Source: an archaeon CG07_land_8_20_14_0_80_38_8
Lineage (GTDB): Archaea > Nanobdellota > Nanobdellia > Tiddalikarchaeales > Tiddalikarchaeaceae
Direction of reading: 5' to 3'
Length of the DNA: 12,229 nt
Assembly (NCBI GenBank): GCA_002779595.1
Contig: PEWF01000111.1
Location: 1 to 12,229 of the forward strand
Shown here: one piece after another, positions 6,695 to 12,229 of the stretch
Layout: every line of letters begins with the position of its first letter
How positions within the stretch are numbered: the stretch's first letter is position 1
Position numbers and translations under genes: made by a program
Notes under the pieces: model-generated
Database searches by the model: none
Seen by the model: only the letters and a program-made list of their open reading frames with translations
What the model was told of the DNA's origin: nothing

Positions 6695-6961
6695 CTACAC
6701 TATGTCTTCTTCAGCAATTACTACGAAGTCGCCGATAGCAAGCACTGCATTGTAAGGGATTTTTAATTCTCCGTCAGGAGTTTTTTCCAAATCAAAAGTT
6801 TTAGCATAAGGAGTAGGATTTTTCAAAACCAAATAAATAATTTCTCCGCTATTAGTTTCGAACAATAAATCATCAGTCAAGCCAAAAGTTTTACCTGATT
6901 GTGACACAACCGTCCTGTTCAATAATTTATCAGCCAATACTTTTTCTCCTTTTGTAGGCAT
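6695..6961 (-). CDS. PRC-barrel domain protein, 88 aa
   Basis: The whole protein is one small beta-rich domain of the PRC-barrel type. LLNRTVVSQSGKTFGLTDDLLFE matches the opening strands (V-x-G-K-x-hG-xhxDhhh pattern), and IPYNAVLAIGDFVVIAEE matches the closing strands (IP...V.xhGDxhhh). Stand-alone archaeal PRC-barrel proteins are 75-100 aa and cytoplasmic; their role is poorly known, with RNA-processing and cell-division (CdpB) links proposed for some. An ATG nine bases upstream (6970) would add three residues. The later ATG is chosen because GAGGTGA ends nine bases before it but directly abuts the earlier one. It is the last gene of a minus-strand run behind the site-2-protease-like gene, 41-50 bases away. 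Confidence 0.8.
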   Translation of the reverse strand: MPTKGEKVLADKLLNRTVVSQSGKTFGLTDDLLFETNSGEIIYLVLKNPTPYAKTFDLEKTPDGELKIPYNAVLAIGDFVVIAEEDIV

Positions 6962-6970
6962 TTTAATCAT

Positions 6971-6977
6971 TCACCTC
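6971..6977 (-). promoter_or_regulatory. Shine-Dalgarno GAGGTGA deciding the PRC-barrel start
   Basis: GAGGTGA is a near-perfect complement to the archaeal 16S rRNA 3' end. It directly abuts the ATG at 6970, too close to use, and sits nine bases before the ATG at 6961. It also suggests this gene is read from an upstream transcript rather than as a leaderless message. Confidence 0.6.
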
Positions 6978-7011
6978 TTATGCAATCTATTATTTCAAAA
7001 TAACTCTTCAT

Positions 7012-7677
7012 TTAAAACATTTTCTCCCATAACACGAAAGTAACAATTACTAATAATATTATCCCAATAATTGAAAATAACACAGTTCTTGCCATAAAAA
7101 ACATGAAAAGTGCTATAATAAAGGAAATAAGCCATACTAAGCGGTTCCACCAGAACACTTTGCTTCCGTCCAAAGGAGGTATTGGAATAAGCGCGAACAG
7201 CGCCATGTAAATATTAACATTAAGCATTAGCTGGAAAAAATCATTACTTAAAGGATATAATAATAAACTAATCAGTGCAAGCACAATGTTTGCCATAGGG
7301 CCGCTGAGATTAATCAAACCCCTCTCCCGCTGAGTAATATTCACATATTTATGCCCTAATCGTGAAACAAAAGCAGATGATGCAGTAATGCCACCCATTA
7401 CTGCGAATATGATGCTTCCCTGCGAAGCAAAAGCAATGAGTATTCCAACAATAAATAATGAATAATCAAATGCGTATTTTATCTCACAGTCATACTTTTC
7501 AGCAACCCTTTTCTGGATGAATAATTTAATAATAAGGGATGCGCTGACAATAATCGCTGCCATAAAGAATTTCCCAATCCAAGCCAGATTAAGGAATAAG
7601 TTTGAAACTATGAGCGTGCACGCAATGCTTAAAGTGCTTAAAATAATGTCATTTATTTCCTGCCTTGTGAATTCCAT
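7012..7677 (-). CDS. Site-2 protease (M50)-like membrane protein lacking the HExxH zinc motif
   Basis: This 221-aa protein has about six or seven spans in the layout of archaeal site-2-protease family proteins. The second half carries the family's INLSGPMANIVLALI (122-136) and the metal-ligand loop FALIPIPPLDGSKV (161-174), the (N/I)PPLDG motif whose aspartate normally completes the zinc site. The first catalytic segment, which should read HELAH-x-x-x-A-x-x-Y-G-C, is SLIIKLFIQKRVAEKYDC here (47-64). Aligning on VAEKY puts K51, L52 and Q55 in place of the His, Glu and His. Both zinc histidines and the catalytic glutamate are therefore absent, so proteolysis is not expected although the fold seems kept. 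It may act as a pseudoprotease that binds membrane clients. A TTTTTTTAATA stretch about 27 bases upstream may be its promoter. The preceding gene ends 38 bases before. Confidence 0.8.
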   Translation of the reverse strand: MEFTRQEINDIILSTLSIACTLIVSNLFLNLAWIGKFFMAAIIVSASLIIKLFIQKRVAEKYDCEIKYAFDYSLFIVGILIAFASQGSIIFAVMGGITASSAFVSRLGHKYVNITQRERGLINLSGPMANIVLALISLLLYPLSNDFFQLMLNVNIYMALFALIPIPPLDGSKVFWWNRLVWLISFIIALFMFFMARTVLFSIIGIILLVIVTFVLWEKMF

Positions 7678-7715
7678 TAAAATTATTAATCATCCTCGTA
7701 TTAAAAAAAGTTTCA

Positions 7716-8369
7716 TTAAGGTATAAGTGTATTCCATAAATTAAAACCTCCTGAAGCACTCTCCACGCAGAAGCCGGTATTCTTGTCGCACTTATAATCA
7801 GCCCCTTTATCCTCGCAGTGCGAATCCAGAGTGCATTCTTCATAAATCCTTAACTCATGGTCCGAGGAAACAACACTGTTCCCGTACGTTTTCTGCACAA
7901 CAACATCCCACATCCCGCTCTTTTCAAAAATTACATTTGCAACCCACACATTTGAACCATTGGATTCCGCAATGCACGAAAAAAATTCACCATAAGGATT
8001 TGTCAAATCAAAACTCACACTGTCAGGGTTGTTAAAAATCCAGACAGCAATGCTAACATTATTACTGATTAATAATTCCCCAGCTGTCTGAATCTTGTCA
8101 TTTGTAAGAAGGTTGAAAACAATAAAACCCATAATAATTAAGTAAATAATTCCTGCGCCAATGAGCAGGTAGGATTTTTTAATCTTAAAACCAGACTTTT
8201 CAGGATTTAAAGGATGATAATTGCAGTTAGCACATACCAGATCTTTATGATTAGTATAACTGCACTTAGGGCAGTCCCATAAAACTGGAAAAGTGCACTT
8301 ATTGCACGTCTCAGTATTATTATTTTCACTGCCGCAAACAGGACAAGTCCACTTCACAGGATATTCCAT
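7716..8369 (-). CDS. Double zinc-ribbon, single-span protein with cysteine-rich ectodomain
   Basis: I cannot assign a function to this 217-aa protein, but the layout is clear. Residues 9-25 (CPVC...CNKC) and 33-49 (CPKC...CANC) are two CxxC...CxxC zinc ribbons. Residues 67-88 are one membrane span. Residues 89-217 form an ectodomain with several Asn-X-Ser/Thr sites and beta-rich segments (DVVVQKTYGNSVVSSDHELRI has an Ig-like feel). Near the C-terminus C179, C185, C194 and C201 form the ECTxDSHC...C...TGFCV motif, a likely disulphide-bonded module that I associate with surface proteins of DPANN archaea. With zinc ribbons in the cytoplasm and disulphides outside, it looks like a transmembrane linker or sensor. 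A TATA-like ATAATAAAA sits about 27 bases upstream, in the 30-base gap after the hydrolase gene. Confidence 0.78.
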   Translation of the reverse strand: MEYPVKWTCPVCGSENNNTETCNKCTFPVLWDCPKCSYTNHKDLVCANCNYHPLNPEKSGFKIKKSYLLIGAGIIYLIIMGFIVFNLLTNDKIQTAGELLISNNVSIAVWIFNNPDSVSFDLTNPYGEFFSCIAESNGSNVWVANVIFEKSGMWDVVVQKTYGNSVVSSDHELRIYEECTLDSHCEDKGADYKCDKNTGFCVESASGGFNLWNTLIP

Positions 8370-8390
8370 TATAACAAATATCCAATTATT

Positions 8391-8400
8391 GTTTTATTAT
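8391..8400 (-). promoter_or_regulatory. TATA-like element before the zinc-ribbon protein gene
   Basis: ATAATAAAAC on the minus strand is centred about 27 bases before the ATG at 8369, with no Shine-Dalgarno sequence between. This suggests a separate leaderless transcript starting in the short gap. The support is spacing and composition only. Confidence 0.3.
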
Positions 8401-9188
8401 TAATTTTTCCAAAAACCCATAATTTTGTACAACTCGTAACCGCTAGTCTCGTAAAATTTTGAAGTAAAAATACCAATGATTGTAATATTATCATTAATCA
8501 CTGGACTGCCAAAAGAATCAAGCATCCACACAGTTAATGAATCATTATCACTGCACGCGTCAAAAATTACGTAATCAGTCCCTGCACTGCTTGAATAATA
8601 ATCATTCTCCGAGCATACCAGCGCATTAATGCTTACGCACTTGCCCTCATACTCGCTGGCACCAGCCAATAATTCAGGAATACTGGATGATGCGCACTGG
8701 CTAATAATCCAGTAATAATAAGGAATCACAGCAAATAATGGAATCAGCAGGAACGAGTAAGTGAATAATCTCACCTTTCTTGAACCTATCCTGCTCAATT
8801 TGTGCTGAATCACGTCCTTGTTCAGGAAAATGATGAGCGAGAAAATTATCACCAGCAGATTAGGGGCTGTTGATGAACTGTCAAAAAGATTGTAGGAATA
8901 AAAATTGTTCAAAGGATACAATAACATTATTCCCTGAGTCGTGAACGCGTCCAGTAATAAGTGCGACGCGAAGCCAATGAGCAGGCTCGTACTGAAACGC
9001 TTGTCTTTCTTGTAAAAAATCAGGGAAATTAGCAGGATGAACAATAATGAGTGAGTAAAAGTCCTGTGAGTAATCCCGATTAAGTAGTCAAAATCAGGCA
9101 GCACGCTTCCGAGAATAACACCCGCGAGTTCAAGATTCAGGACTTCACCGATTGCCAAGCCGAACAATACGTGAGTCAATAAATTCAT
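8400..9188 (-). CDS. Membrane-bound metal-dependent hydrolase (YdjM/DUF457 family) with C-terminal OB-like domain
   Basis: The first 130 residues match the YdjM/DUF457 family of putative metal-dependent membrane hydrolases: H6 in the first segment, LPDFD (30-34), HRTFTHS (41-47) and SHLLLDAFTTQG (75-86), followed by LLYPL. These His/Asp residues are the presumed metal ligands; the substrate is unknown for the family. Further spans lie near 107-123 and 143-163. Residues 170-262 add a soluble beta-rich domain beginning YEGKCVSINALV and ending ETSGYELYKIMG, a pattern like an OB fold of the nucleic-acid-binding type. Its cysteines (C184, C192, C212) and Asn-X-Ser/Thr sites suggest an extracytoplasmic position, which fits poorly with cytoplasmic nucleic acids. 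The gene diverges from the RNA methyltransferase gene. Confidence 0.82.
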   Translation of the reverse strand: MNLLTHVLFGLAIGEVLNLELAGVILGSVLPDFDYLIGITHRTFTHSLLFILLISLIFYKKDKRFSTSLLIGFASHLLLDAFTTQGIMLLYPLNNFYSYNLFDSSSTAPNLLVIIFSLIIFLNKDVIQHKLSRIGSRKVRLFTYSFLLIPLFAVIPYYYWIISQCASSSIPELLAGASEYEGKCVSINALVCSENDYYSSSAGTDYVIFDACSDNDSLTVWMLDSFGSPVINDNITIIGIFTSKFYETSGYELYKIMGFWKN

Positions 9189-9217
9189 AAATGAAAAAGA
9201 ATAATTAATACTATTTA
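9189..9217. promoter_or_regulatory. Minimal divergent promoter (29 bases) between hydrolase and RNA methyltransferase genes
   Basis: On the minus strand TTAAATA (9212-9218) is about 27 bases before the ATG at 9188. On the plus strand ATAAAT (9187-9192) is about 28 bases before the ATG at 9218. Each TATA-like element therefore touches the start codon of the opposite gene. Both would give leaderless transcripts whose preinitiation complexes could not assemble at once. Confidence 0.45.
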
Positions 9218-9874
9218 ATGATTAGCGTTACTGTTATCGGCGCGAAGACCAGCGGGAATCTCGGGGCAATAGCCCGCGTTATGAAAAATTTTGAAGCAGC
9301 AAAATTATACTTAGTCAATCCTGAATGTGAAATAATCACTGACGAGTCAAGAGCAAGGGCAATGAGGGCGGAGGACGTCCTGAAAAATGCAGTCATTGTT
9401 AAGTCATTAAAAAAAGTGCCTGCGGATTACCTGATTGCCTCAAGCGCAAAAACAGGGACAGGGCATAATCTCCGCAGAGTATTCGTCACTCCGGAGCAAT
9501 TGAAGCATGAAATTGATGAAAAACTCCACTACTCAATAGTCCTCGGCAGGGAGGACAAGGGATTACTTAATGAGGAATTAGAAGCATGCGACGTCCTAGT
9601 CCACATACCTGCTAGTAAGAAATATAAAACCCTGAACATCAGCCACGCATTAGCCATAATATTGTATGAATTATACAATAGGAAATCAGGCATTTCACAA
9701 GTGGCTAACAGGCGCGAAAGGAATGCAGTACTCATGCGCCTTAAAAGCGCAAGCGCGGAAGTGAGAAATTATGAAAATTTTGAAGCAATTTTTGAAAACT
9801 TGATGAACCGCGCATTCATCCGCAGGAAAGAAGCGCGCGCATTGGCAGGATTATTCAAGCACTTAAAAAAATAA
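9218..9874 (+). CDS. SPOUT-class RNA methyltransferase, TrmH family group 1 (TrmJ-like)
   Basis: This 218-aa protein transfers a methyl group from S-adenosylmethionine to a ribose 2'-OH of RNA. The three SpoU motifs are present: GNLGAIARVMKNF (13-25) with the N14/R20 catalytic region, IVLGREDKGLLNEEL (107-121) and LNISHALAIILYEL (139-152); the last two form the trefoil-knot cofactor pocket. Residues 160-218 are a basic helical extension, as in TrmJ, which acts on tRNA position 32 in bacteria and Sulfolobus. The exact target here is not shown by sequence, so TrmJ activity is a likely guess. It begins at a leaderless-looking ATG, and its stop directly abuts the stop of the convergent SPFH gene. 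Confidence 0.88.
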   Translation: MISVTVIGAKTSGNLGAIARVMKNFEAAKLYLVNPECEIITDESRARAMRAEDVLKNAVIVKSLKKVPADYLIASSAKTGTGHNLRRVFVTPEQLKHEIDEKLHYSIVLGREDKGLLNEELEACDVLVHIPASKKYKTLNISHALAIILYELYNRKSGISQVANRRERNAVLMRLKSASAEVRNYENFEAIFENLMNRAFIRRKEARALAGLFKHLKK

Positions 9875-10765
9875 TTATTTCTTGTTCTCCAATATTTTCT
9901 GCTTAACCTGCTCAATCAAAGCAGCAGTGTCAAGCCCTTTCAGGCTGCTCTTCTCCAAATCGCCGCCAATATTATTAACTATTTTCATGAACTGCGCAGG
10001 GAATAAAATTTTGCTGCCTTCACCCTTTCCTAATTCTTTCAATGCCTGTATGTACAAGTACATCATTGCCTTGTTATCCAAGTCCTTTGCACCCCTGCCT
10101 AAAGCATCCATTGTAACTTTCTCAGCCTCGGCCTTGAACCTCTGCGCCTGCAATTGCTGCGCTGCAATCTCCTTGGATTCCATTGCTTCAGCAATCTCAA
10201 TAGGAGGAGCCACGCTTCTTAACTGAACCATTGAAACGTCCACGCCCCATTTCCAGCTGTTATGCCTTATCCTTTCAACCAGTATGTCGTTTAATTTGCT
10301 GATATTCGCGAACACGTCCCTCATTGTCAGGCTCCCGATTGTGTTGCGCGTCTCGCTAGTTATCATATTATTGACTCCTTTCTCGTAATTATCAATCTGC
10401 AGTAATGCCTTTTCAGGGTCAGTAATTTTGTAATAGAACAATCCTTCAATTTCCAGCCTTAAATCGTCAGCAGTGAATGCTTCGTCAATGGTTAAATCCA
10501 GCATCCTTGTCCTTGCATCAATCCTTGAATACTCCTTTTCAAAGAAAGGAATCACGAAAACCCATCCAGGGCCGACAACGCGGTTGAATTTTCCCATCCT
10601 GAAAATAATGCCCCTCTCAAACTCGTCATACTTTTTGATGAAGAATACGTAAATAATTATCAGCGCTAATCCTGTTATGAACATGTAAAAAGTCCATGAG
10701 TAATTGTAAAAAACCCATGCAATCCCTATTAATAATATTAATACTATAAGAACCTCTCCATTCAT
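9875..10765 (-). CDS. SPFH/band 7 (stomatin/prohibitin-like) membrane protein
   Basis: The 296-aa protein has a hydrophobic N-terminal hairpin or two short spans (about 3-20 and 27-44), then the band 7 signature YDEFERGIIFRMGK, GPGWVFVIPFFE and IDARTRMLDL, the usual middle MITSETRNTIGSLTMRDVF, and the helical AMESKEIAAQQLQAQRFKAEAEK coiled coil. These match slipin/stomatin proteins, which form large ring- or cage-like membrane oligomers and often partner NfeD-type proteases or FtsH; no such partner gene lies in this window. A TTG at 10771 would add two residues; the ATG at 10765 is preferred because a TATAAAA element sits about 29 bases before it. Role inferred from the family: membrane organisation or quality control. 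Confidence 0.9.
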   Translation of the reverse strand: MNGEVLIVLILLIGIAWVFYNYSWTFYMFITGLALIIIYVFFIKKYDEFERGIIFRMGKFNRVVGPGWVFVIPFFEKEYSRIDARTRMLDLTIDEAFTADDLRLEIEGLFYYKITDPEKALLQIDNYEKGVNNMITSETRNTIGSLTMRDVFANISKLNDILVERIRHNSWKWGVDVSMVQLRSVAPPIEIAEAMESKEIAAQQLQAQRFKAEAEKVTMDALGRGAKDLDNKAMMYLYIQALKELGKGEGSKILFPAQFMKIVNNIGGDLEKSSLKGLDTAALIEQVKQKILENKK

Positions 10766-10810
10766 AATCAAATACTTAATAAACTGACAATTTTATACTT
10801 TACTATTCAA
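10766..10810. promoter_or_regulatory. Divergent promoter region between SPFH and TatD genes
   Basis: On the minus strand TATAAAA (about 10791-10797) is near 29 bases before the SPFH ATG. On the plus strand TTAATAAA (10776-10783) is about 31 bases before the TatD ATG. Both fit archaeal TATA boxes with little or no leader. No Shine-Dalgarno sequence is seen before either start. Confidence 0.5.
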
Positions 10811-11548
10811 ATGTTTTATGACATTCACGCGCACTTAACAAGCAATGAATTCAAAAAAGACATTAATGAAATAATCAAAGAGTGCGAGAAGAATAATGTA
10901 ATAGTAATACTTAACGGCCTGAACGTTGAGGACAATGAGGAAGTATTAAAAATCAGCAAGTCATCACCAAACATTTTTGCAAGCATTGGAATGCACCCGT
11001 CTTATGAGTATGACAGGAATTTTGAAAAACAAGCAATTCAGAACAAAGATGATATTGTTGCCATTGGCGAAGTCGGACTGGACTTCAAATACTCCAACAA
11101 GGAGGAGCAAATCAGTAATTTCAAAAGAATAATCCTGCTTGCTGAGAAAATTAACAAACCATTAATAATCCATTCAAGAAAAGCGCAGGAAGAAGTCCTG
11201 AAATTAATAAGCAATGCGGGAGTCAGCGCAGTGCTTCATGCATTCCTTGCCACTAATAAATTAATCAGGGAAGCAGCGGAATTGCCAAATACTTACTTGT
11301 CTATCCCTTCAAACGTTGTTTACAGCGAGCAGAGCAGGAATATTGCAATATTAGCGCCAATGAGCAGGCTATTGTGCGAGACTGACAGCCCTTACATGAA
11401 CAAGAATGAACGCAACACTCCCCTGAATGTCATAAATGCTTACAAAGCCATTACAGCAATCAAGAAAATCAGCATGAAAGAAGCAGAATCAGCAATCAGC
11501 CTGAATGTAAAGAAAGTATTTAAAAATATTGAAATTATTAAAAAGTAA
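10811..11548 (+). CDS. tatD: TatD-family metal-dependent hydrolase/DNase
   Basis: This 245-aa protein (family 250-265) has an amidohydrolase TIM-barrel pattern with all expected metal ligands: DIHAH (H6, H8), GMHP (60-63), AIGEVGLD (E87), IIHSR (H121), VLHAF (H143) and CETDSP (D192). TatD proteins are cytoplasmic Mg-dependent 3'-5' exonucleases or related phosphodiesterases, linked in various organisms to DNA repair and to D-aminoacyl-tRNA or RNA quality control; the sequence does not decide between these. The usual HCFSG is HAFLA here, a mild variation that keeps the histidine. The stop codon overlaps the next gene's start as TAATG, so the secreted protein gene behind it is probably co-translated. 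Confidence 0.92.
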   Translation: MFYDIHAHLTSNEFKKDINEIIKECEKNNVIVILNGLNVEDNEEVLKISKSSPNIFASIGMHPSYEYDRNFEKQAIQNKDDIVAIGEVGLDFKYSNKEEQISNFKRIILLAEKINKPLIIHSRKAQEEVLKLISNAGVSAVLHAFLATNKLIREAAELPNTYLSIPSNVVYSEQSRNIAILAPMSRLLCETDSPYMNKNERNTPLNVINAYKAITAIKKISMKEAESAISLNVKKVFKNIEIIKK

Positions 11549-12229
11549 TGATGAAGAAACTATTAACACTGCCTTTATTATTATTATCAATAAGTGCCTG
11601 TTTCGCGTTCAGCATAGAATTAATCCCTGCTGACAATTCTGTCAAGCCCGGAGGGATAATACATTACAATATCAGCATGACTAATGATTTGAGTTATGAA
11701 AAAACAGTTGTTCTTTACATGCTTTCAGACAAGTTAACCCAGCACGTATTCTTGCCAAGCTACCAGGTAAAAATTCCTGCAAATACTAAAACTGTTGTGC
11801 AGTTAAGCGCTGTTGTCCCGGTTGATTCCTCAGCAGGGAGGTATTATGACAGTATTTATTTCGAGATTGACAGCGTTGTGTATACCAGCCAGACAATATC
11901 ATACACTGTTGAGGGTCCTGAGAAGCATTTTGACTTCAAGAGCATAAGCGTTCCCGCAGTTGTTGACCCGAGGTATCCTTTTAATGTAACCCTTCATTTT
12001 GAGAATAATTATTATGAGAAAGTGCAGAAAGTTTATGCTTCCGTTGCTATTTACAAGGAGGATGGGGACTCATTATATTATGATTTGAAAGTATTGGACA
12101 CTCCTGAAGGCAACAATACTGCTGATATTGAAGTGAACCTTAACCCTTCCCTGCTTCCGACTACTGCGAATGTCAGGGTTAACATTACATGGTATGATTT
12201 AAGTTTCGGCTCAAAAGTTGAGCAGTTCA
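11548..12229 (+). CDS. Secreted or lipid-anchored beta-rich surface protein, N-terminal 227 codons (runs off window)
   Basis: The frame opens MMKKLLTLPLLLLSISACFAFS, a clear signal peptide, and stays open to the window edge. ISAC at 15-18 fits the lipobox pattern ([LVI][AST][GA]C), so C18 could be lipidated; ordinary cleavage after CFA is the alternative. The mature part starts IELIPADNSVKPGGIIHYN and has repeated beta-sandwich features: alternating hydrophobic strands, a conserved KPGG turn, and a second unit beginning near ISVPAVVDPRYPFNV with VTLHFEN. This resembles CARDB/NEW3-like Ig-type domains of archaeal surface proteins. Many Asn-X-Ser/Thr sites suggest N-glycosylation. The first ATG overlaps the tatD stop (TAATG); the second ATG at 11551 is equally possible. 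Binding partner and total length are unknown. Confidence 0.8.
   Translation, partial: MMKKLLTLPLLLLSISACFAFSIELIPADNSVKPGGIIHYNISMTNDLSYEKTVVLYMLSDKLTQHVFLPSYQVKIPANTKTVVQLSAVVPVDSSAGRYYDSIYFEIDSVVYTSQTISYTVEGPEKHFDFKSISVPAVVDPRYPFNVTLHFENNYYEKVQKVYASVAIYKEDGDSLYYDLKVLDTPEGNNTADIEVNLNPSLLPTTANVRVNITWYDLSFGSKVEQF

Noticed and set aside
7649..7843. 64-codon minus-strand frame across the end of the zinc-ribbon gene
   Set aside because: It overlaps the tail of that gene in another frame, has no domain pattern, and ends inside the site-2-protease-like gene, so it is a shadow frame.
9869..9880. Perfect palindrome AAATAATTATTT at the junction of the convergent methyltransferase and SPFH genes
   Set aside because: It arises from abutting TAA and TTA stop codons in AT-rich sequence. 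It has no stable GC stem or long T-tract, so I do not call it a terminator or operator.
9882..10226. 114-codon plus-strand frame opposite the SPFH gene
   Set aside because: It is fully antisense to a clearly conserved protein, rich in Cys/Ser/Ala from reverse-complement codons, and has no start signal.
10766..10771. TTG start adding two residues to the SPFH protein
   Set aside because: The ATG at 10765 is a better codon and lies at the expected distance from a TATAAAA element.

Overview
The window reads as a densely packed, AT-rich archaeal chromosome segment, most likely from a DPANN-type lineage such as the Woesearchaeota/Pacearchaeota group; that placement is inference. The archaeal signs are a diphthamide-synthesis (Dph6) domain, a four-subunit pyruvate:ferredoxin oxidoreductase, a TrmH-group-1 SPOUT methyltransferase, TATA-like boxes about 27-29 bases before the first ATG of transcription units (leaderless pattern), and a C-terminal Cys-rich motif in a surface protein of a kind I associate with DPANN genomes. 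There is no gene-free stretch above 70 bases, and I see no tRNA, rRNA, CRISPR array or insertion sequence.

Region 1 (6477 down to 1, minus strand) is one long run of coupled genes: porG-porD-porA-porB, two unrecognised membrane proteins (85 and 171 aa), a 682-aa fusion of a glutamine-dependent asparagine synthetase with a Dph6 diphthine-ammonia ligase domain, a half-length NuoM-like membrane protein, and the first 20 codons of another gene cut by the window edge. Most junctions are 4-base ATGA overlaps, several with GGAGTG-type Shine-Dalgarno sequences. A TATA-like palindrome just before the fusion gene suggests a second, internal promoter. The POR makes acetyl-CoA, CO2 and reduced ferredoxin from pyruvate; the NuoM-like gene hints at a link to a membrane complex, but no hydrogenase or dehydrogenase core subunit is visible here.

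Region 2 (6543 to 9188) is a group of mostly envelope-associated genes: a 48-aa single-span protein on the plus strand and, on the minus strand, a metal-dependent membrane hydrolase (YdjM/DUF457 type) with an added OB-like C-terminal domain, a double zinc-ribbon/one-span/ectodomain protein, a site-2-protease-like protein that has lost its HExxH zinc motif, and a small PRC-barrel protein.

Region 3 (9218 to 12229) holds housekeeping and surface genes: a SPOUT RNA methyltransferase (+), an SPFH/stomatin-like protein (-), a TatD-family nuclease/hydrolase (+) and, joined to it by a TAATG overlap, the start of a secreted beta-rich protein that runs off the window.

The most notable points are the AsnB-Dph6 fusion, the site-2-protease homologue without catalytic histidines, and the half-sized NuoM-like protein. 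No clear novel defence or mobile system is visible.
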